DNA from: Agromyces sp. H66
GTDB lineage: Bacteria > Actinomycetota > Actinomycetes > Actinomycetales > Microbacteriaceae
NCBI RefSeq assembly: GCF_004959775.1
Contig: NZ_SJZG01000014.1
Location: 1-64,000, forward strand
Length of the DNA stretch: 64,000 nucleotides
Direction of reading: 5' to 3'
Positions 44,572 through 52,234 of this stretch are shown here, one piece after another; within the stretch, counting starts at the first letter, position 1, and each line of letters starts with the position of its first letter. A model generated the notes under the pieces. That model was not told the DNA's origin, did not search any database, and saw only the letters and a program-made list of their open reading frames with translations. A program made the translations under genes and the position numbers.

Positions 44572-44600
44572 ACTCTATGGAGCGCGGGAGCGGCGGTCAA
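44572..44600 (-). promoter_or_regulatory. Sigma-70-type promoter of the rhamnose importer operon
   Basis: On the minus strand: TTGACC (44600-44595), a 17-nt spacer, TAGAGT (44577-44572). Both boxes and the spacing are near consensus. Transcription would begin at about 44565, overlapping the operator half-site. Confidence 0.8.
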
Positions 44601-44652
44601 GTCGGACCTCAGCCGGCACCTCCCGCGGCCCGTCGACGATGAAGGAGCACGG

Positions 44653-45666
44653 ATGGCGGCGAGCATCCGCGATGTCGCGCAGCGAGCCGGCGTGTCCGTG
44701 GGTACCGTCTCGAACGTCCTCAATCGCCCCGCCGAGGTGTCGGCCGAGTCCGTCTCGAGGGTGCACCGCGCCATCGAGGAGCTCGGCTACGTTCGCAACG
44801 ACGCCGCGCGCAAGCTGCGCGCGGGCGTGAGCACGACGGTCGGCTTCGTGGTGCTCGACGGCCAGAACCCGTTCTTCGGCGACGTCGTGCGCGGCGCCGA
44901 GGACGAGGCGTCACGGCACGGCATCGCCGTGCTCTACGGCAACACCGACGAGGATGTCGCGAGGGAGCGCATGTACCTCGACCTGTTCGAGGAGCAGCAG
45001 GTGCGCGGGGTGCTCATCTCGCCCTACGGGGACATCCAGCCCCGCCTCGAGCGCCTGCGCGCCCGGGGCATCCGCGCGGTGCTCGTCGACCGGTTCAGCG
45101 GCGACGGGCGGTTCAGCTCGGTCTCGGTCGACAGCGTCGTCGGCGGTCGGATGGCCGTGGAGCATCTCATCGAGACCGGCCGGCGCCGCATCGCCTTCGT
45201 CGGCGGGCCGTTCGAGATCCGGCAGGTCACCGACCGCCTGGCGGGAGCGCGCGTCGCGGTCGAGAACAGCGGGTCGCCCGTCGAGATCGAGGTGATCGCC
45301 ACGAGCGCGCTCACCGTCGCGGAGGGCGCCGCGGCCGGCGCGCGCATCCTGGATCGCCCACGCCGAGACTGGCCCGACGCCCTCTTCGCGGCGAACGACC
45401 TGCTCGCGCTCGGCCTGCTCCAGGGGCTCGTGATCGACGGGCGCATGCTGGTGCCGCACGAGATCGCCCTCATCGGCTTCGACGACAACGTGTTCGCCGC
45501 CGCAGCCGCCGTGCCGCTGTCGTCGATGCGCCAGCCGAGCCGGATGATCGGGCGCACGGCGCTGCGCGTCCTGCTCGAGGAGACCGCCGATCCCGACCTG
45601 ATCCCGAGGCAGACGGTGTTCCAGCCCGAACTCATGGTGCGGGCGAGCACGTCGCCCCGGCATTGA
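44653..45666 (+). CDS. LacI-family regulator of the sugar importer
   Basis: The 337-residue protein has an N-terminal LacI helix-turn-helix (IRDVAQRAGVSVGTVSNVLNR, residues 5-25) and hinge helix (DAARKLRAG), followed by a sugar-binding periplasmic-type domain (TVGFVVLDGQNPFFGDVV; RQVTDRLAG; ALFAANDLLALGLLQGL; ALIGFDDN). It is divergent from the importer operon with the palindrome between, so I infer repression relieved by the imported sugar or a derivative. Confidence 0.9.
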   Translation: MAASIRDVAQRAGVSVGTVSNVLNRPAEVSAESVSRVHRAIEELGYVRNDAARKLRAGVSTTVGFVVLDGQNPFFGDVVRGAEDEASRHGIAVLYGNTDEDVARERMYLDLFEEQQVRGVLISPYGDIQPRLERLRARGIRAVLVDRFSGDGRFSSVSVDSVVGGRMAVEHLIETGRRRIAFVGGPFEIRQVTDRLAGARVAVENSGSPVEIEVIATSALTVAEGAAAGARILDRPRRDWPDALFAANDLLALGLLQGLVIDGRMLVPHEIALIGFDDNVFAAAAAVPLSSMRQPSRMIGRTALRVLLEETADPDLIPRQTVFQPELMVRASTSPRH

Positions 45667-45682
45667 GTCCGGGACGCGACGA

Positions 45683-46543
45683 TCAGATCGCCTCGCCCCG
45701 CTGCATGCGGGCGGCCAGCAGGGTGTTGCGCAGGAGCATCGCGATCGTCATCGGCCCGACGCCGCCCGGCACGGGGGTGATCCAGCCCGCGACCTCGGCC
45801 ACGCCGTCGTAGTCGACGTCGCCTCGCAGCCCGTCGGGGGTGCGGTGGATGCCGACATCGATGACCGCGGCGCCGGGCTGCACGTGCTCGGCGGTGATGA
45901 GGCCGGGCCGGCCCGCCGCGGCGACGAGGATGTCGGCCGCGCGGGTCACCGCCGCGAGGTCGCGCGTGCGCGAGTGCGCGACGGTGACCGTGGCATCGCG
46001 CTGCGTGAGCAGTTGGGCGAGCGGAGCGCCCACCAGTTCGGATCGCCCGACCACCACGGCACGCGCTCCCGAGATCTCGACGCCGGCGGCGTCGAGCAGC
46101 TCGATGACGCCGCTGGGGGTGCACGGACGCAGGCCCGGCTTGCCGCGGGCGAGGAGGCCGGCACTCAGCGTGGTCAGGCCGTCGACGTCCTTGGCGGCGG
46201 GGATGAGGTCGATGAGCGGCGCGGCGTCGAGTCCTTCCGGCAGCGGCAACTGGAGGAGGATCCCCGAGACGGCGGGGTCGCCGGCGAGACGCTCGATGGT
46301 CTCGGCGATCTCCGCTGCGCTCGCGCCGCCGTCGAGGTGCACGTGGTGGTCGACGATCCCGACGGCCGCCGCCTGCTTGCGTTTGCTGGCGACGTAGACC
46401 TGGCTCGCCGGGTCCTCGCCGACGAGCACGGTCGCCAGCCCGGGCGCCGCGCCGGAGGCTTCGGTGAACGCACGGATGTCGTCGGCGAGCCGCTCCCGCA
46501 GCCGAGCGGCGATCGCCGCACCGTCGATGACCTGCGCCGTCAT
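45683..46543 (-). CDS. folD: Methylenetetrahydrofolate dehydrogenase/cyclohydrolase
   Basis: This 286-residue bifunctional enzyme interconverts 5,10-methylene-, methenyl- and 10-formyl-tetrahydrofolate with NADP. Motifs: YVASKRKQAAAVGI (catalytic Lys), LLQLPLPEGL, PAAKDVDGLT, VVGRSELVGAPLAQLL (NADP site) and TPVPGGVGPMTIAMLL. It is convergent with the LacI gene, separated by 16 bp. Housekeeping one-carbon metabolism. Confidence 0.95.
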   Translation of the reverse strand: MTAQVIDGAAIAARLRERLADDIRAFTEASGAAPGLATVLVGEDPASQVYVASKRKQAAAVGIVDHHVHLDGGASAAEIAETIERLAGDPAVSGILLQLPLPEGLDAAPLIDLIPAAKDVDGLTTLSAGLLARGKPGLRPCTPSGVIELLDAAGVEISGARAVVVGRSELVGAPLAQLLTQRDATVTVAHSRTRDLAAVTRAADILVAAAGRPGLITAEHVQPGAAVIDVGIHRTPDGLRGDVDYDGVAEVAGWITPVPGGVGPMTIAMLLRNTLLAARMQRGEAI

Positions 46544-46680
46544 CGTGACATCCTCGCGCGTCGGGTTTCGGCATCCGGCATGTTCATGACGACCTTTCTG
46601 GGAGGCGAGCGTGAGAGTGGCCGCTCTCTTGGGGCACTAGGCCCGTGGGAGCGAGCCTGCCGATTTCATTCATTTTTGTC

Positions 46681-46698
46681 TACAATCAAACCTACACT
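46681..46698 (+). promoter_or_regulatory. Candidate -10 boxes before the DUF1932 dehydrogenase gene
   Basis: TACAAT (46681-46686) and TACACT (46693-46698) lie in an AT-rich island of about 55 bp, 20-40 bp before the start codon. No convincing -35 hexamer is visible, which suggests activator dependence. Confidence 0.4.
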
Positions 46699-46718
46699 CT
46701 TGTCGAATTGGAGTCACG

Positions 46719-47501
46719 ATGGAGATCGCCGTTCTCGGTCTGGGCGAAGCGGGTCGCATCTACGCGGAGGGACTTCATCGGCGCGGCGCGCACGTCCGCG
46801 GCTTCGACCCCGCATACGCGGGCGACGACCTCGAGATCGACGTCATCGCGCCGAGCCTCGAGGCCGCGGTGCACGGCGCACAGGTCACCCTGAGCCTCGT
46901 CGGGGCATCCGCCGCGGCCCCGGTGGCCGCACGGGCCCGGGCCGCGATGTCCCCGCACGCCGTCTTCGCCGACATGAACACCGCGTCGCCCGAGCTGATG
47001 CGCGAGCTCGCTTCCGAGTCGGCCGCGGCATCCATTCCGTTCGTCGATGTCGCGATCATGGCGCCCGTGCCGCGTGCCGGCGTCGACACGCCACTCCTCG
47101 CCGGCGGCACCGGGGCGGCGCGGCTGACCGAGACGCTGCGAGGCCTCGGCGTTCCGATCGAGGACGTGGGCCCCGAAGCGGGGGTCGCCGCGGGCCTGAA
47201 GCTCCTGCGAAGCGTGTTCATGAAGGGCCTCGCGGCGCTGGCCTTCGAGAGCCTGGCCGCCGCCGAGCGAGCGGGCTCGATGGAGTGGATGAAGTCGCAG
47301 ATCGCGGGCGAGCTCGGCCCGGCCGGCGACTCGCTGGTGGAGCGCCTCATCACGGGGACCAGGCTGCACGCCGCCCGCCGGGCCCACGAGATGCGCGACG
47401 CCCGCGCCTACGTGGAGTCGCTCGGCACGCCGAGCCGCATGACGGCGGCGACGCTGGAGTGGTTGGAATGCCTGGCGGACTCGCGCCCGACCGCCCGGTG
47501 A
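46719..47501 (+). CDS. NAD(P)-dependent oxidoreductase with DUF1932 domain
   Basis: The 260-residue product has an N-terminal Rossmann domain (AVLGLGEAGRIYAEGL, residues about 4-19) of the 6-phosphogluconate dehydrogenase type with VFADMNTASPELM and VDVAIMAPVP, then a helical DUF1932 C-terminus (AAGLKLLRSVFMKGLAALAFE carries the conserved Lys). The relatives are beta-hydroxyacid dehydrogenases. GGAG lies before the ATG. The gene overlaps the next one by 4 nt, so dehydrogenase and chorismate enzyme are made together. The substrate is not known. Confidence 0.85.
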   Translation: MEIAVLGLGEAGRIYAEGLHRRGAHVRGFDPAYAGDDLEIDVIAPSLEAAVHGAQVTLSLVGASAAAPVAARARAAMSPHAVFADMNTASPELMRELASESAAASIPFVDVAIMAPVPRAGVDTPLLAGGTGAARLTETLRGLGVPIEDVGPEAGVAAGLKLLRSVFMKGLAALAFESLAAAERAGSMEWMKSQIAGELGPAGDSLVERLITGTRLHAARRAHEMRDARAYVESLGTPSRMTAATLEWLECLADSRPTAR

Positions 47502-48997
47502 TCGTTCCACGGGCGTCGCGCGACATCGCCCTGCCGGACTGGGTGGACCCCGAAGTGGTCTTCACCCGGCTCTTCCGCGACGAGGCGACGGCGTTCTGGC
47601 TCGACGGCGGGTTCGGCGCGACCGAGGGCGTCAGCTACATCGGCGTCCCCTCTCCCACGTCGGTGGTGGCGATGCCGCACGAGCACGGAGGCGTCGGCCT
47701 GACCTCGCCCGCGGGCGACACGCGCACGAGGCATCCGGGTTCCGTCTTCGATCTCCTCCGGGCGACGACCGAGACGACCGAGACGACCCACGACGACGCG
47801 CCCGCATCCGACGACCCGCCCGCCTCCGGCCTGCGGCTCGGCTGGGTCGGATGGCTCGGCTACGAGCTGGGGGCCGAACTCGTCGGCACGCCCCACCACC
47901 GCTCCGCACTCCCCGACTTCGCGTTGATGTACGCCGACCGGGTCATCGCCTTCGACCACGCCGAGCGCACGATCACCCTGCGCGTCCCCGACGGCTCGCC
48001 GTCGGCCGACCGGTGGGTCGACGAGACGACCACGGCGATCGATGCCCTGCGCGGTCGGGAACCGGCTCCACCGCGGCCCGCGCGGCGACGGGCGATCGCG
48101 ACCCTGCGGCATCCGCGCGAGGAGTACCTGCGGATGCTGGCCGAGTGCGCCGACGCGATCGCCCGCGGCGACGCGTTCCAGATCTGCCTGACGAACGAGA
48201 TCACGATCGACGCAAGCCTCGACCCCGTCGAGACCTACCTGCGGCTGCGGCGCGCCAATCCCAGCCATCACGCGGGCCTGCTGCGGTTCGGGGATGTCGC
48301 GCTTCTGAGCTCATCGCCCGAGCAGTTCCTCGACATCCGCCCCGACGGCCGGGTCGAGACCATGCCGATCAAGGGCACACGGCGGCGCGGGACATCCGAG
48401 GCGGAGGATGCCGCGCTCATCCGCGAACTGGCGGCCGACCCCAAGGAGCGGGCCGAGAACATCATGATCGTCGACCTGATGCGCAACGACCTCAGCCGGG
48501 TGGCCGAGCTCGGCTCGGTCGTGGTGCACGGCCTCCTGCGCGTGGAGAGCTACCGGAACGTGCACCAACTGGTCAGCACCGTCTCGGCGCGGATCGCGGA
48601 GGGGAGGTCGTGGGTCGACGTGCTCGAGGCGTGCCTTCCGGCCGGGTCGATGACCGGAACCCCCAAGCACAGCGCCATGACGATCATCGACCGGCTCGAG
48701 CGCGGGCCGCGCGGACCCTACGCGGGCGCGTTCGGCTACCTGGGCACCGATGGACGGGTCGACCTCGCGATGACGATCCGGAGCCTCGTCGTGCAACCGG
48801 AGGTCGCGACGATCGGCACCGGCGGTGGGGTGACCGCCTCGTCGGTCGACGAGCACGAGTTCGCCGAGACGCTGCTGAAGGCGGAGCCGCTGCTCGCCGC
48901 GGCATCCGCGACCCTCGTCATGAACGATATTCGTTCGAGTGGACGGAGTGTCAGGTCACCTGAAATGGCGGCCACGGTCATGCGGGTGGCAGGATGA
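47498..48997 (+). CDS. pabB: Chorismate-binding enzyme, PabB type
   Basis: The product has about 499 residues. The C-terminal chorismate-binding domain carries GDAFQICLTNEI, LLSSSPEQFLDI, PIKGTRRRG (the Lys form typical of aminodeoxychorismate synthase rather than anthranilate synthase), IVDLMRNDLSRV and AGSMTGTPKHSAM. The N-terminal part is the anthranilate-synthase-I-like domain (LGWVGWLGYELGAEL). No pabA or pabC is adjacent. The GTG at 47498 overlaps the previous stop (GTGA) and is preferred; ATG 47468 is in frame. Partnering with a DUF1932 dehydrogenase and MarR suggests a specialised rather than folate role. Confidence 0.85.
   Translation: MIVPRASRDIALPDWVDPEVVFTRLFRDEATAFWLDGGFGATEGVSYIGVPSPTSVVAMPHEHGGVGLTSPAGDTRTRHPGSVFDLLRATTETTETTHDDAPASDDPPASGLRLGWVGWLGYELGAELVGTPHHRSALPDFALMYADRVIAFDHAERTITLRVPDGSPSADRWVDETTTAIDALRGREPAPPRPARRRAIATLRHPREEYLRMLAECADAIARGDAFQICLTNEITIDASLDPVETYLRLRRANPSHHAGLLRFGDVALLSSSPEQFLDIRPDGRVETMPIKGTRRRGTSEAEDAALIRELAADPKERAENIMIVDLMRNDLSRVAELGSVVVHGLLRVESYRNVHQLVSTVSARIAEGRSWVDVLEACLPAGSMTGTPKHSAMTIIDRLERGPRGPYAGAFGYLGTDGRVDLAMTIRSLVVQPEVATIGTGGGVTASSVDEHEFAETLLKAEPLLAAASATLVMNDIRSSGRSVRSPEMAATVMRVAG
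48922..48963. promoter_or_regulatory. Two palindromes upstream of the MarR gene
   Basis: GAACGA-TAT-TCGTTC (48922-48936) and TCAGGT-C-ACCTGA (48951-48963), both perfect, lie inside the 3' end of the pabB-like gene, 66-107 bp before the MarR start. TCAGGT recurs at the IclR start (about 50302-50307 on the minus strand). They are candidate operators for the MarR regulator. Confidence 0.5.
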
Positions 48998-49028
48998 TGC
49001 GAGCAGCCGAACCGACTGGAGAATCCCC

Positions 49029-49490
49029 ATGGCGACTGATCGCGGACTCATCTATCTCATCAAGCAGGTGGAACTCGGCGTGCGTCGCCCGTTCATGGAG
49101 GTCGTGAACGTGCACGGGATGAACTTCGCCCAGTACACGGCCCTTACCGTGCTGTTCCGGCTGCCGGGCCTCACCTCGTCCGAGCTCGCGCGTCGGTCGT
49201 TCGTGCGTGCTCAGACGATGGCGGAGACCATCACGGTGCTCATCGACGGCGGGCTCGTGCGCCGCGAGCCCGACCCCGACCACGGCCGCCAGATGCTGCT
49301 CTACATCACCGACGCCGGCATCGCCCGCATCAGCGCGATGGCCGACGACGTACGGGCCGTCGAGGACGACATGCTGCGGGAGTTGACCGACGAAGAGGTC
49401 GACCAGTTCAGGTCGTACCTGCGCCGCTGCCGGGATGCCCTGCGCTCGCCGTCTGCGAGGATCGGCACCGGCGAGCGCAGCGGCGCTTAG
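49029..49490 (+). CDS. MarR-family transcriptional regulator
   Basis: This 153-residue winged-helix regulator has YTALTVLFRLPGLTSSELARRSFVRAQTMAETITVLIDGGLV (recognition helix in SFVRAQTMAETI) and wing RREPDPDHGRQMLLYITDAG (residues about 75-94). GGAG precedes the ATG. It follows the pabB-like gene on the same strand by 31 bp and is probably autoregulated through the nearby palindromes. The ligand may be an aromatic acid, as usual for the family. Confidence 0.9.
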   Translation: MATDRGLIYLIKQVELGVRRPFMEVVNVHGMNFAQYTALTVLFRLPGLTSSELARRSFVRAQTMAETITVLIDGGLVRREPDPDHGRQMLLYITDAGIARISAMADDVRAVEDDMLRELTDEEVDQFRSYLRRCRDALRSPSARIGTGERSGA

Positions 49491-49501
49491 ACCACGGCGG
49501 G

Positions 49502-50302
49502 TCAGACCGGAGCCCGGCCCGCCTCGCCGGCCTTGCGGAGCGCCCGCGAGATACCGTTCGCGGTGACCCGCACCAGGTGCACCATGTTCTTCTCGTCGAC
49601 GTCATCGTGTCGCAACACGAGCGAGAGCGCCGCCACGACCGATCCGTCGGGCCCGAAGACCGGGGCCGCGACGCCGACGTGGTCGAGATCCATCTGCCGG
49701 TCGCTGATCGCGAACCCGTGGCTGCGCACCTCGGCGAGCACGCGGCGCAACTGCGCCGGATCGGTGTAGGTGTGCTCGGTGTAGCGCTTCAGGGGGCCGG
49801 CGAGCACCTCCTCGCGCACCTCGTCGGGCGCGTGGGCGAGGAGCACGAGGCCGATCGCGGTGACGTGCAGCGCGTACCGGCCGCCCACGCGCGGACGACC
49901 CCGACGGTACTGCGGGTTCTGGAAGCGTTCGACCGAGACGAGCTCGCTCCCCTCGCGCACGGCGAGCTGCACGTTGTAGTGCGTCGTCTCGTACAGGTCC
50001 TGCATGTAGGGCCGGGCGATGCGCTGCAGTCCCATCGACCTCGGGGCGAGCGACGCGACCTCCCAGAGCCGCAGTCCGATGCGGTACTTGCCCGCCTCGT
50101 CGCGCTCGAGCGCGCCCCAGTCGGCGAGGCGCTGGACGATCCGGTACGCGGTGGCGATCGGCACACCGGAATTGCGGCTCAGCTCCGAGAGCGACTGCCG
50201 CTCCCGGCCGCCGTGGAAGGTGCCGATGATCGCGAGGGCACGGCTGACGACCGACCGGGACGCCTCATCGTCGGCCGCGTCCTCCGCAATCGGATCCGTC
50301 AC
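49502..50302 (-). CDS. IclR-family regulator 1
   Basis: In this 266-residue protein an N-terminal winged helix (SLSELSRNSGVPIATAYRIVQRL, residues about 38-60) is followed by the IclR effector domain (YNVQLAVREGSELVSVERF; RYALHVTAIGLVLLAHAPDEV; HGFAISDRQMDLDHVGVAAPVF). It shares the overall plan, the LHVTA..LVLLAHA motif and the C-terminal ALSLVLRHDDVDE segment with the IclR at 52235-53095, so the two are paralogs. It lies 7 bp after the Nfu-like gene and is probably co-transcribed with it. IclR regulators often govern aromatic catabolism. Confidence 0.9.
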   Translation of the reverse strand: MTDPIAEDAADDEASRSVVSRALAIIGTFHGGRERQSLSELSRNSGVPIATAYRIVQRLADWGALERDEAGKYRIGLRLWEVASLAPRSMGLQRIARPYMQDLYETTHYNVQLAVREGSELVSVERFQNPQYRRGRPRVGGRYALHVTAIGLVLLAHAPDEVREEVLAGPLKRYTEHTYTDPAQLRRVLAEVRSHGFAISDRQMDLDHVGVAAPVFGPDGSVVAALSLVLRHDDVDEKNMVHLVRVTANGISRALRKAGEAGRAPV

Positions 50303-50309
50303 CTGACCG

Positions 50310-50570
50310 CTAGTGCCCCTCGCCCTCGGGCAGGATCACGTGGTCGAGCGAGTACGGCGTCGGCTCCAGCGCCTTGGACATGATCGCCTCCATCACCGGA
50401 AGCGGCACGAGGCAGTCGGCGCAGGCGTCCTCGCCGGCCGCGATCTCGACCACGACCTTCTCGTCGCCGGCATCCGACCAGCTCAACAGGTACCCGTCGG
50501 ACGCGAGCATGTCGCGGAACTGCTGCAGTGCTTCATCCACGGCCGCAGGGCCGCCGATCGTGTCCGTCAT
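50310..50570 (-). CDS. Small Nfu/NifU-C-like CxxC protein
   Basis: The 86-residue protein carries CADC at residues 50-53, and its flanking pattern (VDEALQQFRDMLASDGYLLSW before, PLPVMEAIMSKALEPTPYSLDHVIL after) resembles the NifU C-terminal (Nfu) domain, where CxxC binds a transient Fe-S cluster. The resemblance is weak and the family is not certain; a thiol-disulfide partner of the adjacent thioredoxin pair is the alternative. AGGAGG precedes the ATG. It is divergent from trxB and immediately upstream of IclR 1. Confidence 0.7.
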   Translation of the reverse strand: MTDTIGGPAAVDEALQQFRDMLASDGYLLSWSDAGDEKVVVEIAAGEDACADCLVPLPVMEAIMSKALEPTPYSLDHVILPEGEGH

Positions 50571-50777
50571 CAGGACCTCCTCTTCACTCGTTCACGGTCC
50601 TCCGGCTTCACGCGGAACCCGTGGACCCACCTTCGTCACTCAAGCACGTCGGATGCGCCCTCCCCACCGAACCTTTCACCAGCCGGAAAGCTGTTCGTCT
50701 CAGCCGAACCCCCTGTCGGAGACTGACGAGGCCGGGGAGCTCCATCGCCCGGCATGGACGACGAGAGAGGAATCCCC

Positions 50778-51755
50778 GTGCGACAGGTGATCGTGGTCGG
50801 TTCTGGTCCTGCCGGGTACACGGCGGCGATCTACGCCGCGAGGGCGCGGCTGGCGCCGCTCGTGATCGCGAGCTCGGTGGAATTCGGTGGGGAGCTGATG
50901 AAGACCACCGAGGTGGAGAACTTCCCGGGATTCCCCGACGGCATCCAGGGTCCCGAGCTCATGATGAACATGCAGCGGCAGGCCGAGCGGTTCGGCGCCG
51001 AGATCGTCTACGACGACGTCGTGCGGCTGGAACTCGACGGCCCCGTCAAGCGCGTGCACCTCGGCAACGGCGACGTACACGAGGCGCTCGCCGTGATCTA
51101 CGCCACCGGATCCGCCTACCGCATGCTCGGACTCGACGACGCGGCGCGACTGTCGGGCTACGGCGTCTCCTGGTGCGCCACGTGCGACGGCGCCTTCTTC
51201 CGCGACAAGCAGGTCGCCGTCGTGGGGGGCGGCGACTCCGCGATGGAGGAGGCCACCTTCCTCACCCGCTTCGCCGACACCGTGCACGTCATCCACCGCA
51301 CCGACTCGCTGCGCGCCTCCGCCACCATGCAGCAACGCGCCCGGTCCAACCCGAAGATCCGGTTCCACTGGAACAAGCGGGTCGCGCACATCTACGGCGG
51401 CGACCTCGTGAGCGGCGTCGGGCTCGTCGACACGGTGGACGGATCCGAGGCGACCCTCGACCTCTCAGGTGTCTTCATCGCCATCGGCGCCGACCCCCGC
51501 ACGCATCTCGTGCACGGGCAGCTCGACCTCACGGTCGAGGGCACCATCGCCGTCGAGGGACGCTCCTCCCGCACCAACCTCGCCGGGGTGTTCGCCGCGG
51601 GCGACGTCATCGACCCCACCTACAAGCAGGCCGCGACGGCCGCGGGCTCCGGCGTCGTGGCCGCGCTCGACGCGGAGCACTACCTCGCCTCCCTCCCCGA
51701 CGACCTCGTGTCGGCCGCCGTCCGGCCGGCCGATGCCGAGACCGTCGACGCCTAG
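50778..51755 (+). CDS. trxB: Thioredoxin reductase
   Basis: This 325-residue low-molecular-weight flavoenzyme transfers electrons from NADPH via FAD to a CxxC pair and thence to thioredoxin. FAD motif VVGSGPAGYTAAIYAAR near the start, redox CATC (Cys 133 and 136), NADPH motif VVGGGDSAMEEATFL with HRTDSLRAS, and AGDVIDPTYKQAATAAGSG at the end. The GTG at 50778 follows GAGAGGAA; ATG 50754 is an in-frame alternative with no ribosome site. It forms a pair with the thioredoxin gene 50 bp downstream. The surrounding IclR genes suggest an accessory rather than housekeeping copy. Confidence 0.92.
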   Translation: MRQVIVVGSGPAGYTAAIYAARARLAPLVIASSVEFGGELMKTTEVENFPGFPDGIQGPELMMNMQRQAERFGAEIVYDDVVRLELDGPVKRVHLGNGDVHEALAVIYATGSAYRMLGLDDAARLSGYGVSWCATCDGAFFRDKQVAVVGGGDSAMEEATFLTRFADTVHVIHRTDSLRASATMQQRARSNPKIRFHWNKRVAHIYGGDLVSGVGLVDTVDGSEATLDLSGVFIAIGADPRTHLVHGQLDLTVEGTIAVEGRSSRTNLAGVFAAGDVIDPTYKQAATAAGSGVVAALDAEHYLASLPDDLVSAAVRPADAETVDA

Positions 51756-51805
51756 TCCCGCTCGTCCCCGTCCGTCCGTTCCACCCGTCTCGAAGGAGAA
51801 CCCCG

Positions 51806-52132
51806 ATGTCCACAGCCCGCGAGGTCACCGATGCGACGTTCGCCGACGAGGTGCTCGGCGCCGACACCCCCACGATGGTGGATTTCTGGGCGCCGTGGTG
51901 CGGCCCGTGCCGCGCCCTCTCGCCCATCCTCGACCAGATCGCGGCGGAGCACCCCGGCCGGCTCGACGTCGTCAAGGTGAACGTCGACGAGAACATGGAG
52001 ACCGCACTGAAGTACCAGGTCACCTCGCTCCCGGCGATCTTCGTCTTCCGCGACGGCGAGGTCGTGAAGCGCATGACCGGAGCCAAGGGCAAGCCCGCGC
52101 TCGAGGCGGAACTCGTCGACTTCATCGGCTGA
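51806..52132 (+). CDS. trxA: Thioredoxin
   Basis: The 108-residue product is a canonical thioredoxin with VDFWAPWCGPCRALSPIL (redox Cys 32 and 35), the cis-Pro in TSLPAIFVF (about residue 76) and terminal helix LEAELVDFIG. GAAGGAGA precedes the ATG. It receives electrons from the upstream reductase. A GGATGCC-built hairpin follows the stop by 10 bp. Confidence 0.95.
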   Translation: MSTAREVTDATFADEVLGADTPTMVDFWAPWCGPCRALSPILDQIAAEHPGRLDVVKVNVDENMETALKYQVTSLPAIFVFRDGEVVKRMTGAKGKPALEAELVDFIG

Positions 52133-52142
52133 GGACGAGGTG

Positions 52143-52224
52143 GGATGCCGCGGGCCGACGTGGGCTCGCGGCATCCATCGGCACGCGGCATCCGGTCGCG
52201 GCATCCATCGGCTCGCGGCATCCG
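52143..52224. repeat. GGATGCC hairpin and clustered GCGGCATCC copies
   Basis: GGATGCCGCG (52143-52152) and CGCGGCATCC (52167-52176) form a perfect 10-bp stem after trxA; three further CGCGGCATCC-type copies follow to about 52224, separated by short spacers with ATCGG. It lies between convergent trxA and IclR 2 and probably terminates both. It is a concentrated example of the heptamer that is overrepresented across the window. Confidence 0.7.
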
Positions 52225-52234
52225 CTCCCCGGTC

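Noticed and set aside
45845..48997. 1050-residue frame ending in the PabB-like gene
   Set aside because: The first 550 residues run antisense to folD and through the dehydrogenase gene in the wrong frame; the real gene starts at about 47498.
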